Made by a program: the position numbers and the translations under genes. The notes beneath the pieces were generated by a model. That model did not search any database. It was not told the origin of the DNA and was given only the letters and a program-made list of their open reading frames with translations. Source: Ignavibacteriota bacterium (lineage in GTDB: Bacteria; Bacteroidota; Ignavibacteria; UBA10030; SZUA-254). Taken from it: a stretch of DNA of 64,000 nt. Below are positions 24,231-32,453 of the stretch, piece by piece. The first letter of the stretch is position 1, and every line of letters starts with the position of its first letter. The DNA lies in NCBI GenBank assembly GCA_016212665.1, contig JACREZ010000015.1:1-64000 (forward strand). The letters run 5' to 3'.

Positions 24231-25991
24231 TTATTCAACAACCTCACATCCAAACTCTTTAATTATGAGTTGAGTAATTGGATGATTCAGTAAGTCATTG
24301 TATGCAGTTGGAGGTGCGGCGTTCGTTGGTTCTGCCTGCTCGGAGTTTGTTCCGGCAGAATGTTGCAACGGTTCGACTTGTGAGACAATCGCTTCAAGCC
24401 GGACTTTCGCGCCATAGACCTGTTCTGCAAGCGTAAACAAAAACTGTTTGTGGCGGTTAAAAGTTTCCAGATGAAAATCATCGGGGCAGGAAATCTGAAG
24501 ACGGTTTTCTTTTACGTCTTTCAGTTTGCTTTCGGAAAGCATCGTGCCGACGTGAATCTTCTCTTTTTTCGCTCCGTTGACAAACATCTGCCACTTACTG
24601 AACGCTTCATCCATACTGATGGGCGTGACACGTTGTTCAAACGATTGTGTTACAGTTTGCTGTGGCGTAGTAATATTCTTTGATGTTGCCACGTATGTTC
24701 TCGTTGGTTCGGATGTTGCCCGCAACGGTTGCGACGGAAGATTGGTTTCATCGTCCATCTTTTTTAATGGGGATTTCAACGCAGGTTTTCCGGTCGTCGC
24801 TCCGCCGAACAAATCTGATTCACCGCTTGCTTGTTTGGAAAAACCTCCGTTCATCTTCTGTTTGATGGATTCAAGTTGTTGCAGAAGTTGGTCAATCAGG
24901 ATACTGCTATCCATCTTTTGCATTTGCAACAAAGCGATTTCCAATTTGTAGCGCGGTTGTTGGCTCCATTTGATTGCCGCTTCTGTATCCGTTCCGATTT
25001 TGATGAGCCGCAATAAATCCGTTTCTGTGAACGAAGAACTTTCCTGTTGATACCTTTTCTTGAACGCATCCGATGCTTCGATGAATTTCACCGAACCGGT
25101 GGAGCGGGCAATCAACAAATTGCGGAGATGCTCAATGAAGCCGTTGACAAACTCGCGGAAGTCGTATCCCTTGCTCATGATTTCTTCCACGAGCGATAAC
25201 ATTCCCTGCGGCTCTTTTGATTTGATGAGCGAGGTAACACGGAAGTACAATTCCTGGTCAACGATGTTCAACGCCTGCATGATTTGCTGAGCGTCAATGT
25301 TCGTACCGCAGAACGAGACAACCTGGTCGAAGAGACTTTGAGCGTCGCGCATCGAGCCATCTGCCTTGTGCGCAAGGAGAAACAGTGCTTCATCATCAAT
25401 GACGATGTTTTCTTTTTCGGCGATGAAGCGAAGCCGCGAACAAATTTCTTCAACCGTCACACGGCGGAAATCGAATCGTTGACAACGGGAAAGAATAGTG
25501 AGAGGAACTTTGTGTATTTCTGTTGTTGCAAAAACAAAGATGACATACGACGGTGGTTCTTCGAGCGTTTTCAATAACGCATTGAACGCCTCTTTCGTGA
25601 GCATGTGAACTTCGTCTATGATATAGACTTTGTATTTTCCTTTTGCCGGACCGTACCGCACCGCCTCGCGCAACGAACGGATTTCTTCGATGCCGCGATT
25701 GGATGCGCCATCAATTTCAAATACATGAACGCTCCGTCCTTCGGTTATTTCCGTGCAGAACTCGCACGAGTTGTCCGGGTCAATATTATTCGGGTGAAGG
25801 CAGTTGATGGCTTTCGCGAGAATCCGCGCCGTAGTCGTTTTGCCGACACCACGCGGTCCGCTGAACACAAATGCATGATGCAACCGGTTGGTTGCAATTG
25901 CATTTCGCAACGTTGTCGTCACATGCGATTGCCCGACAACATCGCCAAACACCATTGGTCGCCACTTACGGGCGGTAACAATAAAACTCAT
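24231..25991 (-). CDS. dnaX: DNA polymerase III subunits tau/gamma
   Basis: 586 aa clamp-loader ATPase. The N-terminal AAA+ part has Walker A GPRGVGKTTTAR, a zinc-binding Cys cluster ending CEFC, YIIDEVHMLT and the sensor LSRCQRFDFR; the clamp-loader collar follows at about 220-370. A proline/serine-rich linker leads to a C-terminal tau-like part. An A-AAA-AAG slippery heptamer at codons 409-411 would give a 414-residue gamma form. The start overlaps the stop of the upstream TumE-like toxin gene (ATGA), so dnaX translation is coupled to a toxin gene. Confidence 0.95.
   Translation of the reverse strand: MSFIVTARKWRPMVFGDVVGQSHVTTTLRNAIATNRLHHAFVFSGPRGVGKTTTARILAKAINCLHPNNIDPDNSCEFCTEITEGRSVHVFEIDGASNRGIEEIRSLREAVRYGPAKGKYKVYIIDEVHMLTKEAFNALLKTLEEPPSYVIFVFATTEIHKVPLTILSRCQRFDFRRVTVEEICSRLRFIAEKENIVIDDEALFLLAHKADGSMRDAQSLFDQVVSFCGTNIDAQQIMQALNIVDQELYFRVTSLIKSKEPQGMLSLVEEIMSKGYDFREFVNGFIEHLRNLLIARSTGSVKFIEASDAFKKRYQQESSSFTETDLLRLIKIGTDTEAAIKWSQQPRYKLEIALLQMQKMDSSILIDQLLQQLESIKQKMNGGFSKQASGESDLFGGATTGKPALKSPLKKMDDETNLPSQPLRATSEPTRTYVATSKNITTPQQTVTQSFEQRVTPISMDEAFSKWQMFVNGAKKEKIHVGTMLSESKLKDVKENRLQISCPDDFHLETFNRHKQFLFTLAEQVYGAKVRLEAIVSQVEPLQHSAGTNSEQAEPTNAAPPTAYNDLLNHPITQLIIKEFGCEVVE
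24748..24767 (-). other. Candidate programmed -1 frameshift site in dnaX
   Basis: The zero-frame codons TTA-AAA-AAG contain A-AAA-AAG, the same heptamer used by E. coli dnaX. After a -1 slip the next codons are GAT-GGA-CGA-TGA, giving a product of 414 aa. About 24 nt downstream, CGCAA-CCG-TTGCG can form a small hairpin. No strong internal Shine-Dalgarno was seen upstream. Confidence 0.6.
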
Positions 25992-26368
25992 TTATTTTTT
26001 CCTACCAACGCTTCTATTTCTTTGATAACTTCAGAGAGTTGTGGCGCTCGTGACGAAACTACTCGTAAAGCAGTATGTTTGTGATGAGGAAAGTTTTTCA
26101 TGCCAGGATAATGTTCAACGTTATCGTATCGGAACACTAATGTATTTTTCTTATCCTGAAGATGATATGCGTACATATATCGCACGGGCGAAGTGTGCGC
26201 CAATTTGATAAACTCTCTTGCTGAAAATCTATAGCCGCCAATAAGCGAACAATCTGCTTTGAAAAAGCCTATCGTCTCCGAACGTTTTTCTTTATGGATT
26301 GTATAGAATCGAATTACCGGACTTACCATAAATAATCTTTCAACGGAATCAAGATAACTCTGTATCAA
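25988..26368 (-). CDS. TumE-like (DUF6516) toxin
   Basis: 126 aa. The C-terminal half matches the pattern of the TumE/DUF6516 family: FRYDNVEHYPGMKNFPHHKH, then VVSSRAPQLSEVIKEIE. Family members are predicted toxins paired with a small upstream antitoxin. Here the upstream gene overlaps by 4 bp. The stop overlaps the dnaX start. The identification comes from motif recall and should be confirmed by a profile search. Confidence 0.65.
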   Translation of the reverse strand: MIQSYLDSVERLFMVSPVIRFYTIHKEKRSETIGFFKADCSLIGGYRFSAREFIKLAHTSPVRYMYAYHLQDKKNTLVFRYDNVEHYPGMKNFPHHKHTALRVVSSRAPQLSEVIKEIEALVGKNK

Positions 26369-26655
26369 GAAAGACGAATCTCCTTAAGAGTTTGGTACTC
26401 TTCGTTCAACATCTCAAGTGTTTTCGCCTCACCAATCCATTCGATGAAGTCCATGTTGGAATCATCGAATCCTTTCTTGATTTTCGAGAGGAATCGTTTC
26501 GTCGGCATTTTATATTGAGATTCAAAGAGTTGTATTTTCTCTCTCGTTTTGCCAAGACTCATTTCGAGCAAATTCAATTCTTGTTCCAAGGCATTGGAAA
26601 TCAATGCTCGAACTGTCTGTTTCTGTTTCGATGTTTTAATCGTGAGAGTTGTCAT
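26365..26655 (-). CDS. Antitoxin partner of the TumE-like toxin
   Basis: 96 aa, charged and helical, with LEQELNLLEMSLGKTREKIQLFE and a C-terminal DFIEWIGEAKTLEMLNEEYQTLKEI typical of small antitoxins that precede DUF6516 toxins. It overlaps the toxin by 4 bp. Identification rests mainly on context. Confidence 0.6.
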   Translation of the reverse strand: MTTLTIKTSKQKQTVRALISNALEQELNLLEMSLGKTREKIQLFESQYKMPTKRFLSKIKKGFDDSNMDFIEWIGEAKTLEMLNEEYQTLKEIRLS

Positions 26656-26691
26656 GTCTGTTATTGTTTCATCTGATATTTATTAAAAAAC

Positions 26692-26961
26692 TCAATTCTT
26701 ATCCTGATACACTTCTTTACGATGTTGAATTCTTTGAACGAATATCGTTCGTTGAGTATGAGCAATTTGATAAATGATTCGATAATCTCCAACACGGAGT
26801 TTATAACAATCTTTCCATTCTTTCCCATGTAATCTGTAGTGGGGAATGTTTTCAAAATTGCTTCCTAGCCATTCGAGTTTGTCAATAATGCGCTCGGAAA
26901 TTATTGACGATAAAGAAGATAAGTCCGTTATTGCATTTTCAGAAAGTTCAATTTCAAACAT
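26692..26961 (-). CDS. RelE/ParE-family toxin
   Basis: 89 aa. The pattern KLEWLGSNFENIPHYRLHGKEWKDCYKLRVGDYRIIYQI is characteristic of the RelE/ParE fold (split in two here: KLEWLGSNFENIPHYRL and GKEWKDCYKLRVGDYRIIYQ), ending with IFVQRIQHRKEVY. RelE-type members cut mRNA on the ribosome. The gene starts 3 bp after its antitoxin. Confidence 0.85.
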   Translation of the reverse strand: MFEIELSENAITDLSSLSSIISERIIDKLEWLGSNFENIPHYRLHGKEWKDCYKLRVGDYRIIYQIAHTQRTIFVQRIQHRKEVYQDKN

Positions 26962-26964
26962 GAA

Positions 26965-27237
26965 TCAAATACCTAATGTTTTCCTCACTTGTTGAAGCGG
27001 TATAGTCTTTCCTTTTTTGGTTTCTCTTAGGGATTTCCGCAATCCCTTCTTGAAGTCTTCCCGCAATTCAAGATGGTCTTCATCGTCCTGAATCAGAGCA
27101 ATCTTGATTCCATGTTCATCCTCGTAGAAAGGGATAAAGTTCTTTGTCAGTTCTTCTCTGACAATCTTCCGTACAATCTGTTTGAACTCTGTAAGACTAA
27201 TGTCTGCAATTGTTTTTTTTCGTGCTTGTGCTACCAT
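26965..27237 (-). CDS. Antitoxin partner of the RelE-like toxin
   Basis: 90 aa with a conserved-looking helix SLTEFKQIVRKIVREEL, an acidic centre (DDEDHLELREDFKKGL) and a basic tail (KTIPLQQVRKTLGI). Its size, acidic composition and position just before relE support an antitoxin role. It starts 2 bp after the S9 peptidase stop, so it is in the same operon. Confidence 0.65.
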   Translation of the reverse strand: MVAQARKKTIADISLTEFKQIVRKIVREELTKNFIPFYEDEHGIKIALIQDDEDHLELREDFKKGLRKSLRETKKGKTIPLQQVRKTLGI

Positions 27238-27239
27238 AG

Positions 27240-29414
27240 TTACTTACTTTCTTTCATCAAATGTTTCTTAAAAAATTCTTCAATGCGTTTGTATTCATCC
27301 AACCAACTTTCCGGTTGTGAAAACGAGTGTCCTTCATCGGGATAGACCATCACTTCAAAATCTTTTTTTGCTTTCTGAAGTTTGTCAATCAACTGCGCGG
27401 CATCCTGAAAAAAGACGTTGTCGTCAGCCATGCCGTGAAGAATCAGAAGCGGTTTCTTCAAACTGTCAACAAATGAAATCGGAGAACTTTTCTTGTACGC
27501 TTCAGCATTCTCTTCGGGCTTGCCGAGCCGTGCGCCGGTGTACCATTGATTGTGGCGGTAATAATTTTCCCAACTCGTTACCGCGCGCAACGCCGCACCG
27601 CACGCGTACTTATCCGAGAGCATCAAGCCCATCAATGCCATGAAGCCGCCGTAACTTCCACCGTAAATTCCCACACGCGCAGGGTCAATGTAGCCAAGCG
27701 AGTTCAAATAATCAAGCCCGTCAAGTTCATCCTGCAAATCTTTTCCGCCGAGGTGCATGGAAACATCCGTGCGGAAATCTTTTCCCAATCCGGCGCTTCC
27801 TCGATACTCGACTTCAAATACGACATAGCCAAGTTGTGTCAGCCGATGATGAAACATGTATTCCCGGTAATAATAACTCCACCCGCGATACACATTCTGC
27901 AAATATCCCGCGCCATGGACGAACACAACAACCGGGTATTTTTTTGATGCGTCGAAATCGTTCGGTTTGTAAATCATCGCGGGAATTTCTTTTCCATCCG
28001 AACTTTTGAACGAAACGATTTCCGGCTTCACCCAATTGATGTTGGCAAATTCATCAGGGACAGATTGAGTGAGTTGTGTGACTTCCGCTTTGAGCGGAAG
28101 CAGAAGCGACATTCCTTCATCAACCGCGACCTGTGCGCTCGAATCGCTCAGATGTGTTTCCACCCGGACAAGTTCTGTTGGTCGTGCAAAATCCGAATGT
28201 TTTGCAATAATGAACTTTCCGTTCTTTGAAAGAGTTGCCTCTTCATACGAACCGACGGTATCGCTGATGAGTTGCGCCGAGCCGGTGTTCAAATCAATAT
28301 CATACAACAGCCATTGCTGATGACTTAACTCGTTGGCGATGCAATACATGTGGTTTCCTTTGGGCTCAATATCGAACCACTGAATTTCCCATTTGCCTTC
28401 CGTGAGTTGTGCCAAATCTTTTCCGTCCGGCAAAATGCTGTAAAGATGGTTCCATCCGTCCTTCTCGGAAGTGAAGATTATTTCGTTGCTGTTCGGCATC
28501 CACTTTGCCATTGTTTGACCCCCTTCAATCCATCCCTTGTCTGTTTCTTCGTAGATGCGTTTTGCTTTGCCGCTGTCGGAATCGGCAACGAATAATTCGC
28601 GCTTTTTCAAATCGGCAGAAATACGCTCGACCAATATTTTCGCGCCATCGGGGGAAATGGAAATATCTCCGATGTACGCTTTTTCTTCATCAGGAAATTT
28701 GAGCCAGATGGTTTTTCCCGTATCAACCGGAGCGATGCCGAGTCGGGTTTTTCCCAATCCCGCTTTGAACGTATTCGACGTAACATCTTTTCCTGTGAAG
28801 CGAGGCACGACAAATTCTTTCAATCCATCCTGGTCGGTTTCGAGAAACAAGATGCGCTTGCTGTCGGGAAAGAAATCAATCATGCGGACGTACGAGTTTT
28901 CGGAAGAAGGTTTTGCGATTTCATAGAGCGAAAGCTTCCAGACGGATGCGGCATACAACGTTTTGTCGGAAGAAAAAGCAAGTAGTCTGCCGTTCGGCGA
29001 CCAACGAAGTCCGCGTTCCCACGATTGTGTTTTCGTAATTCGCTCGAAGTTGGTAAAACTTGTATCGGTGATAAAAATATCTCCGTTACGTGTGCAGGCA
29101 ACCGTGCGGCTGTCCGTCGAAAGTTCAAATTCGCCGATGGTTGTATCTGATATTTGCCGCATGTTTTTTCCGTCTGAATTCAAAAGCCAGTAACGATACT
29201 TGTTCATCGCTTTATCGTCCCATGAAAAGATAATAAAGCCGCCGTCGTTAGAAAGCACCGGGCTCAATGGTCGTGTTCCAGCGATGTACGGTTTCAGGAA
29301 GATACGTTCAAGTGAAAGAAGCGATTCGGAAGAAGTTTGGCAATACGAGACGGAAATGAAGAAAGAACAGAAAAGCCACAGTGTGGCGGTTCGTTTAATG
29401 AAGAAACGATTCAT
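27240..29414 (-). CDS. Exported S9-family prolyl oligopeptidase/DPP-like peptidase
   Basis: 724 aa with an N-terminal signal peptide (TLWLFCSFFISVSYCQ). A beta-propeller built of WSPNGRLLAFSS- and ISPDGAKILVE-type blades precedes an alpha/beta hydrolase. The nucleophile serine is in YGGSYGGFMAL, the aspartate in HGMADDNVF and the histidine in YPDEGHSF. Such enzymes remove dipeptides or cut short peptides after proline in the periplasm. It heads a minus-strand operon that continues through two TA pairs to dnaX. Confidence 0.9.
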   Translation of the reverse strand: MNRFFIKRTATLWLFCSFFISVSYCQTSSESLLSLERIFLKPYIAGTRPLSPVLSNDGGFIIFSWDDKAMNKYRYWLLNSDGKNMRQISDTTIGEFELSTDSRTVACTRNGDIFITDTSFTNFERITKTQSWERGLRWSPNGRLLAFSSDKTLYAASVWKLSLYEIAKPSSENSYVRMIDFFPDSKRILFLETDQDGLKEFVVPRFTGKDVTSNTFKAGLGKTRLGIAPVDTGKTIWLKFPDEEKAYIGDISISPDGAKILVERISADLKKRELFVADSDSGKAKRIYEETDKGWIEGGQTMAKWMPNSNEIIFTSEKDGWNHLYSILPDGKDLAQLTEGKWEIQWFDIEPKGNHMYCIANELSHQQWLLYDIDLNTGSAQLISDTVGSYEEATLSKNGKFIIAKHSDFARPTELVRVETHLSDSSAQVAVDEGMSLLLPLKAEVTQLTQSVPDEFANINWVKPEIVSFKSSDGKEIPAMIYKPNDFDASKKYPVVVFVHGAGYLQNVYRGWSYYYREYMFHHRLTQLGYVVFEVEYRGSAGLGKDFRTDVSMHLGGKDLQDELDGLDYLNSLGYIDPARVGIYGGSYGGFMALMGLMLSDKYACGAALRAVTSWENYYRHNQWYTGARLGKPEENAEAYKKSSPISFVDSLKKPLLILHGMADDNVFFQDAAQLIDKLQKAKKDFEVMVYPDEGHSFSQPESWLDEYKRIEEFFKKHLMKESK

Positions 29415-29541
29415 AAGTGTGTGGAAAAGTATCGGGCGAAAATTGAAAATAAACTCTGAGAATATACAGAAGGCGGGAAAGACTTACAAGGGTTTATTGC
29501 ACAATCGAGTAAACTTGATGACAGAATATTGATTTGATTTT

Positions 29542-29579
29542 ACTCAGTATATTGAGTAAATTTACTCAATATACTGAGT
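29542..29579. promoter_or_regulatory. 38-bp perfect palindrome before the ATPase gene
   Basis: ACTCAGTATATTGAGTAAA (29542-29560) is directly followed by its exact complement TTTACTCAATATACTGAGT (29561-29579). Each half is itself a near-palindrome, so the site resembles two abutting operators. It lies 13 bp before the preferred start codon at 29593 and covers the expected promoter/ribosome-binding area. Confidence 0.6.
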
Positions 29580-29592
29580 GAGAATCACTACC

Positions 29593-30783
29593 ATGAAAAA
29601 AGATTACAAACGAACTGTCTTTCATACGCTTCATACACGGCTTTCGGAAAAGCGAAAATTTATCCAAGTCCTTTCCGGTCCACGACAATGTGGTAAAACT
29701 ACTCTTGCCCGTCAAGTTATCGAATCACTAAAGTACCCTGCTCACTATGCATCTGCGGACGATCCTTCGCCGCACAATACAATATGGATTGAGCAACAAT
29801 GGGAGATTGCACGTATGAAAGCGAAAGCTGTTGGCAGTATTCTCGTTCTTGATGAGATACAAAAAGTCCACTCGTGGTCGGAAACAGTGAAGAAACTGTG
29901 GGATGAAGATAGTGCAAAAAAAATCCCTTTGAAAATTTTGCTCTTAGGTTCGGCTCCTCTCTTAATTCAAAAGGGACTTTCGGAAAGTTTGGCGGGACGT
30001 TTTGAAATAATTCCATTGACGCACTGGTCGTTTAAGGAAATGCATGATGCGTTTGGTTGGACGTTGGAAGAATACATTTACTTTGGCGGTTACCCCGGTA
30101 CTGCCGATTTGATTAGCGACCATTCACGGTGGTCAAACTATGTTCGCGATGCGCTCATTGAAACAACAATCTCCCGTGATATTCTCTTGCTTACAAGAGT
30201 TGACAAACCAGCGCTCTTGCGACAGTTGTTTCATCTTGGCTGTGCATATTCCGGGCAGATTGTATCATATCAGAAAATGCTTGGACAACTTCATGACGCA
30301 GGGAATACCACAACGTTAGCGCATTATCTTCAACTTCTCCATGCGTCGGGGATGTTAACGGGGTTGCAGAAAGTGACAACATCGGCAATCCGGCAACGGG
30401 CATCAAGTCCAAAATTCCAAGTCCTGAATACCGCTTTAATCTCTGCTCAGTTTTACAACTCGTTGGAGGATTTGCTACGGCAACGAAATATTTGGGGTAG
30501 ATTGGTTGAGTCGTGTGTGGGAGCGCATTTACTAAATAGTACAGTAGGTACAAAAATACAGGTAATGTATTGGCGTGAAGGTACGAGTGAAGTTGATTTT
30601 GTTCTAGTTGACGGGAAGAAACTTACCGCTATAGAAGTGAAAAGCGGAGCAGAAAAAGGAGTGATTCAAGGAATGCAGGTATTTGCAAAATTATTTCCAC
30701 AGTGTAAGAAGTTGCTTGTGGGAGGGGATGGAATACCTGTCCGGGAATTTCTCGAGACTCGCTTGCATGACTGGTTGACTTAA
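29593..30783 (+). CDS. DUF4143-type AAA+ ATPase
   Basis: 396 aa from ATG 29593; the frame extends to 29578 inside the palindrome. The N-terminal AAA part has Walker A SGPRQCGKTTLAR and Walker B ILVLDEIQK. A DUF4143-like region follows, and the C-terminus has a PD-(D/E)xK-like pattern, SEVDFVLVDGKKLTAIEVKSG. These ATPases are common, mobile and of unclear function, often grouped with TA and defence genes. It is monocistronic and preceded by a large palindrome. Confidence 0.85.
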   Translation: MKKDYKRTVFHTLHTRLSEKRKFIQVLSGPRQCGKTTLARQVIESLKYPAHYASADDPSPHNTIWIEQQWEIARMKAKAVGSILVLDEIQKVHSWSETVKKLWDEDSAKKIPLKILLLGSAPLLIQKGLSESLAGRFEIIPLTHWSFKEMHDAFGWTLEEYIYFGGYPGTADLISDHSRWSNYVRDALIETTISRDILLLTRVDKPALLRQLFHLGCAYSGQIVSYQKMLGQLHDAGNTTTLAHYLQLLHASGMLTGLQKVTTSAIRQRASSPKFQVLNTALISAQFYNSLEDLLRQRNIWGRLVESCVGAHLLNSTVGTKIQVMYWREGTSEVDFVLVDGKKLTAIEVKSGAEKGVIQGMQVFAKLFPQCKKLLVGGDGIPVREFLETRLHDWLT

Positions 30784-30807
30784 CTATCGAATATTCCCAG
30801 ATTCTTT

Positions 30808-30960
30808 TTACAATTTCTCCCGATGTTCCAGCGCAAACCTAAGAAGCGCGTTCGTTCCCGTGATTTCTAATTTCGTGCAAATGTTGTGTCGGTGCGTATC
30901 AATCGTTTTCGGGCTGAAGAATAATTCGTTTGTGATATTTTTTGTTGCTTTGTTATTTTC
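30808..30960 (-). pseudogene. Remnant of a LuxR/NarL-type response regulator (C-terminus)
   Basis: Reading the minus strand, 50 codons ending at TAA (30808-30810) translate to ...ITNELFFSPKTIDTHRHNICTKLEITG...ALLRFALEHREKL. This is the recognition-helix half of a LuxR-type DNA-binding domain. No start codon or receiver domain is found upstream, where the sequence is diverged, so this is a decayed fragment. Confidence 0.75.
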
Positions 30961-31112
30961 CAAATGCCATCGTTTATTGCAATCAATTCAAAACGAATCT
31001 ATCCTTGAAAGAACAGAAATGCTGGGGAAGAAACAATAAGTATTCTGCATTGTTTGTTCGAAAGTAGAGGGCGGAATCTGAGTGGGATTGTCAACAGAAC
31101 TTTGACACAAGT

Positions 31113-31141
31113 TTGCATTATTAGGCGGTTCTTCTTATACT
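31113..31141 (+). promoter_or_regulatory. Predicted promoter of the aroF leader
   Basis: TTGCAT (31113-31118), 17-bp spacer, TATACT (31136-31141). The predicted start of transcription, 7 bp after the -10 box, is base 31148, the A of the leader-peptide ATG. Confidence 0.55.
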
Positions 31142-31147
31142 CTTGCC

Positions 31148-31228
31148 ATGAATTTCAGACGCTTCTACTTTTATTACTTTTACTTTAGCCCGATCTCCCC
31201 GAGCCCGGACTTGGAGCGTCGTTCTTAA
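31148..31228 (+). CDS. Phe/Tyr-rich leader peptide of the aroF attenuator
   Basis: A 26-codon ORF encoding MNFRRFYFYYFYFSPISPSPD... and stopping at TAA 31226-31228. Nine of residues 3-13 are Phe or Tyr, comparable in kind to the PheL leader of enterobacteria. A terminator hairpin follows 24 bp later and then a DAHP synthase gene, the first enzyme of Phe/Tyr/Trp synthesis. Ribosome stalling at these codons when charged tRNA-Phe or tRNA-Tyr is scarce would be expected to favour read-through. There is no Shine-Dalgarno; the message may be leaderless. Confidence 0.75.
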   Translation: MNFRRFYFYYFYFSPISPSPDLERRS

Positions 31229-31252
31229 AAAAACATAAATCAAGAATGTACA

Positions 31253-31286
31253 AACCCCGCCGAGCAATCAGCGGGGTTTTTTATTT
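31253..31286 (+). terminator. Attenuator terminator before aroF
   Basis: AACCCCGC (31253-31260), 10-nt loop, GCGGGGTT (31271-31278), then a T-rich tract. It lies between the leader peptide and the DAHP synthase start. CUCCCCG within the leader ORF (31195-31201) could pair with the GCGGGG arm as a competing structure. Confidence 0.85.
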
Positions 31287-31312
31287 TATCACCAAACAAA
31301 AAGGAAATCATT

Positions 31313-32335
31313 ATGGTTATTGTTATGTCATCAAAAGCAACGGAAGCGGATGTGCAGGTCGTGACCGAGCATGTGGAAGCGCTCGGATTGAAAGCGCATC
31401 CGATTTTTGGCGTCGAGCGAATCGTCATCGGCGTGATTGGCGATGAACGACTGATTCAGAAAGACCAACTCTCGCTCATCCCGCATGTTGAAACCGTCAT
31501 CCCGATTCTCAAGCCATACAAACTCGCAAGCCGTGAGTTGAAACAGGAAGACTCAATTATTGATGTCGCCGGAGTGAAAATCGGAGGGAGGGAAATGGTT
31601 GTTATTGCCGGACCGTGCTCAGTGGAAAATGAAGAACAACTCCTTCAAACAGCACACTCGGTGAAAAATGCGGGAGCGAAGCTGTTACGCGGCGGCGCGT
31701 ACAAACCTCGCACAAGTCCCTATGTGTTTCAAGGCTTGGGTGAAGAGGGATTGAAGTTGCTGATGAAAGCGAAAGAAGAAACCGGGTTGGGAATAGTGAC
31801 GGAAGTTATGGAGACGGCGGATGTTGAATTAGTCGCTGAGTACGCTGACCTGCTTCAGGTTGGCGCACGGAACATGCAGAACACGCGCTTACTTCGTTCG
31901 CTCGGAAAAATACAGAAGCCGGTTCTTCTCAAACGAAATTTCTCAGCGACGCTGAATGAATTTCTGATGAGCGCGGAATACATTCTCTCCGGCGGAAATG
32001 AGAAAGTAATTTTATGTGAACGCGGCATAAGAACGTTTGTCGAATACACACGCAACACACTCGATCTGAATGTCGTACCGGCAGTAAAGCAACTCTCTCA
32101 TTTACCCATCATTGTTGACCCGAGTCATGGAACAGGACGCCATGATTTAATTATCCCGATGAGTCGCGCCGCAATCGCCGCCGGCGCCGATGGGTTGATT
32201 ATTGAAGTCCACCCCAATCCCGCTGTTGCCTTCTCCGATGGCGAGCAATCACTTACTCTCGAAGTATTTCAAGAACTGATGAAAGAAGTCAGTCTCATCT
32301 CCAAAGCAATGGGACGAATCGGTCAATCACAGTAA
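31313..32335 (+). CDS. aroF: DAHP synthase (3-deoxy-7-phosphoheptulonate synthase), copy 1
   Basis: 340 aa. It condenses phosphoenolpyruvate with erythrose 4-phosphate, entering the shikimate pathway. The N-terminal 70 residues are the ferredoxin-like (ACT-like) regulatory domain of the Thermotoga/Bacillus-type enzyme. The barrel has [24 protein letters not shown] and [12 protein letters not shown]. It is preceded by a Phe/Tyr leader and terminator, and the N-terminal domain suggests feedback inhibition as well. A very similar second copy follows. Confidence 0.95.
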   Translation: MVIVMSSKATEADVQVVTEHVEALGLKAHPIFGVERIVIGVIGDERLIQKDQLSLIPHVETVIPILKPYKLASRELKQEDSIIDVAGVKIGGREMVVIAGPCSVENEEQLLQTAHSVKNAGAKLLRGGAYKPRTSPYVFQGLGEEGLKLLMKAKEETGLGIVTEVMETADVELVAEYADLLQVGARNMQNTRLLRSLGKIQKPVLLKRNFSATLNEFLMSAEYILSGGNEKVILCERGIRTFVEYTRNTLDLNVVPAVKQLSHLPIIVDPSHGTGRHDLIIPMSRAAIAAGADGLIIEVHPNPAVAFSDGEQSLTLEVFQELMKEVSLISKAMGRIGQSQ

Positions 32336-32384
32336 CATCAATCCGCAATCGGCAATTCGAAATTCGAAATCACTAAGGTGGGTT

Positions 32385-32453
32385 ATGAAAAATATTTTGT
32401 TTATACTTATGCCCGCAATGAAATTCACCATCATACAAGGAATTGAAAAATGA
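32385..32453 (+). CDS. Short upstream ORF coupled to the second DAHP synthase
   Basis: 22 codons, [22 protein letters not shown]. It is preceded by AAGGTGGG as a good ribosome-binding site, and its TGA overlaps the ATG of the following gene (ATGA). It is hydrophobic in its first half. It could set translation of aroF copy 2; without conservation data it may also be chance. Confidence 0.35.
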   Translation: MKNILFILMPAMKFTIIQGIEK

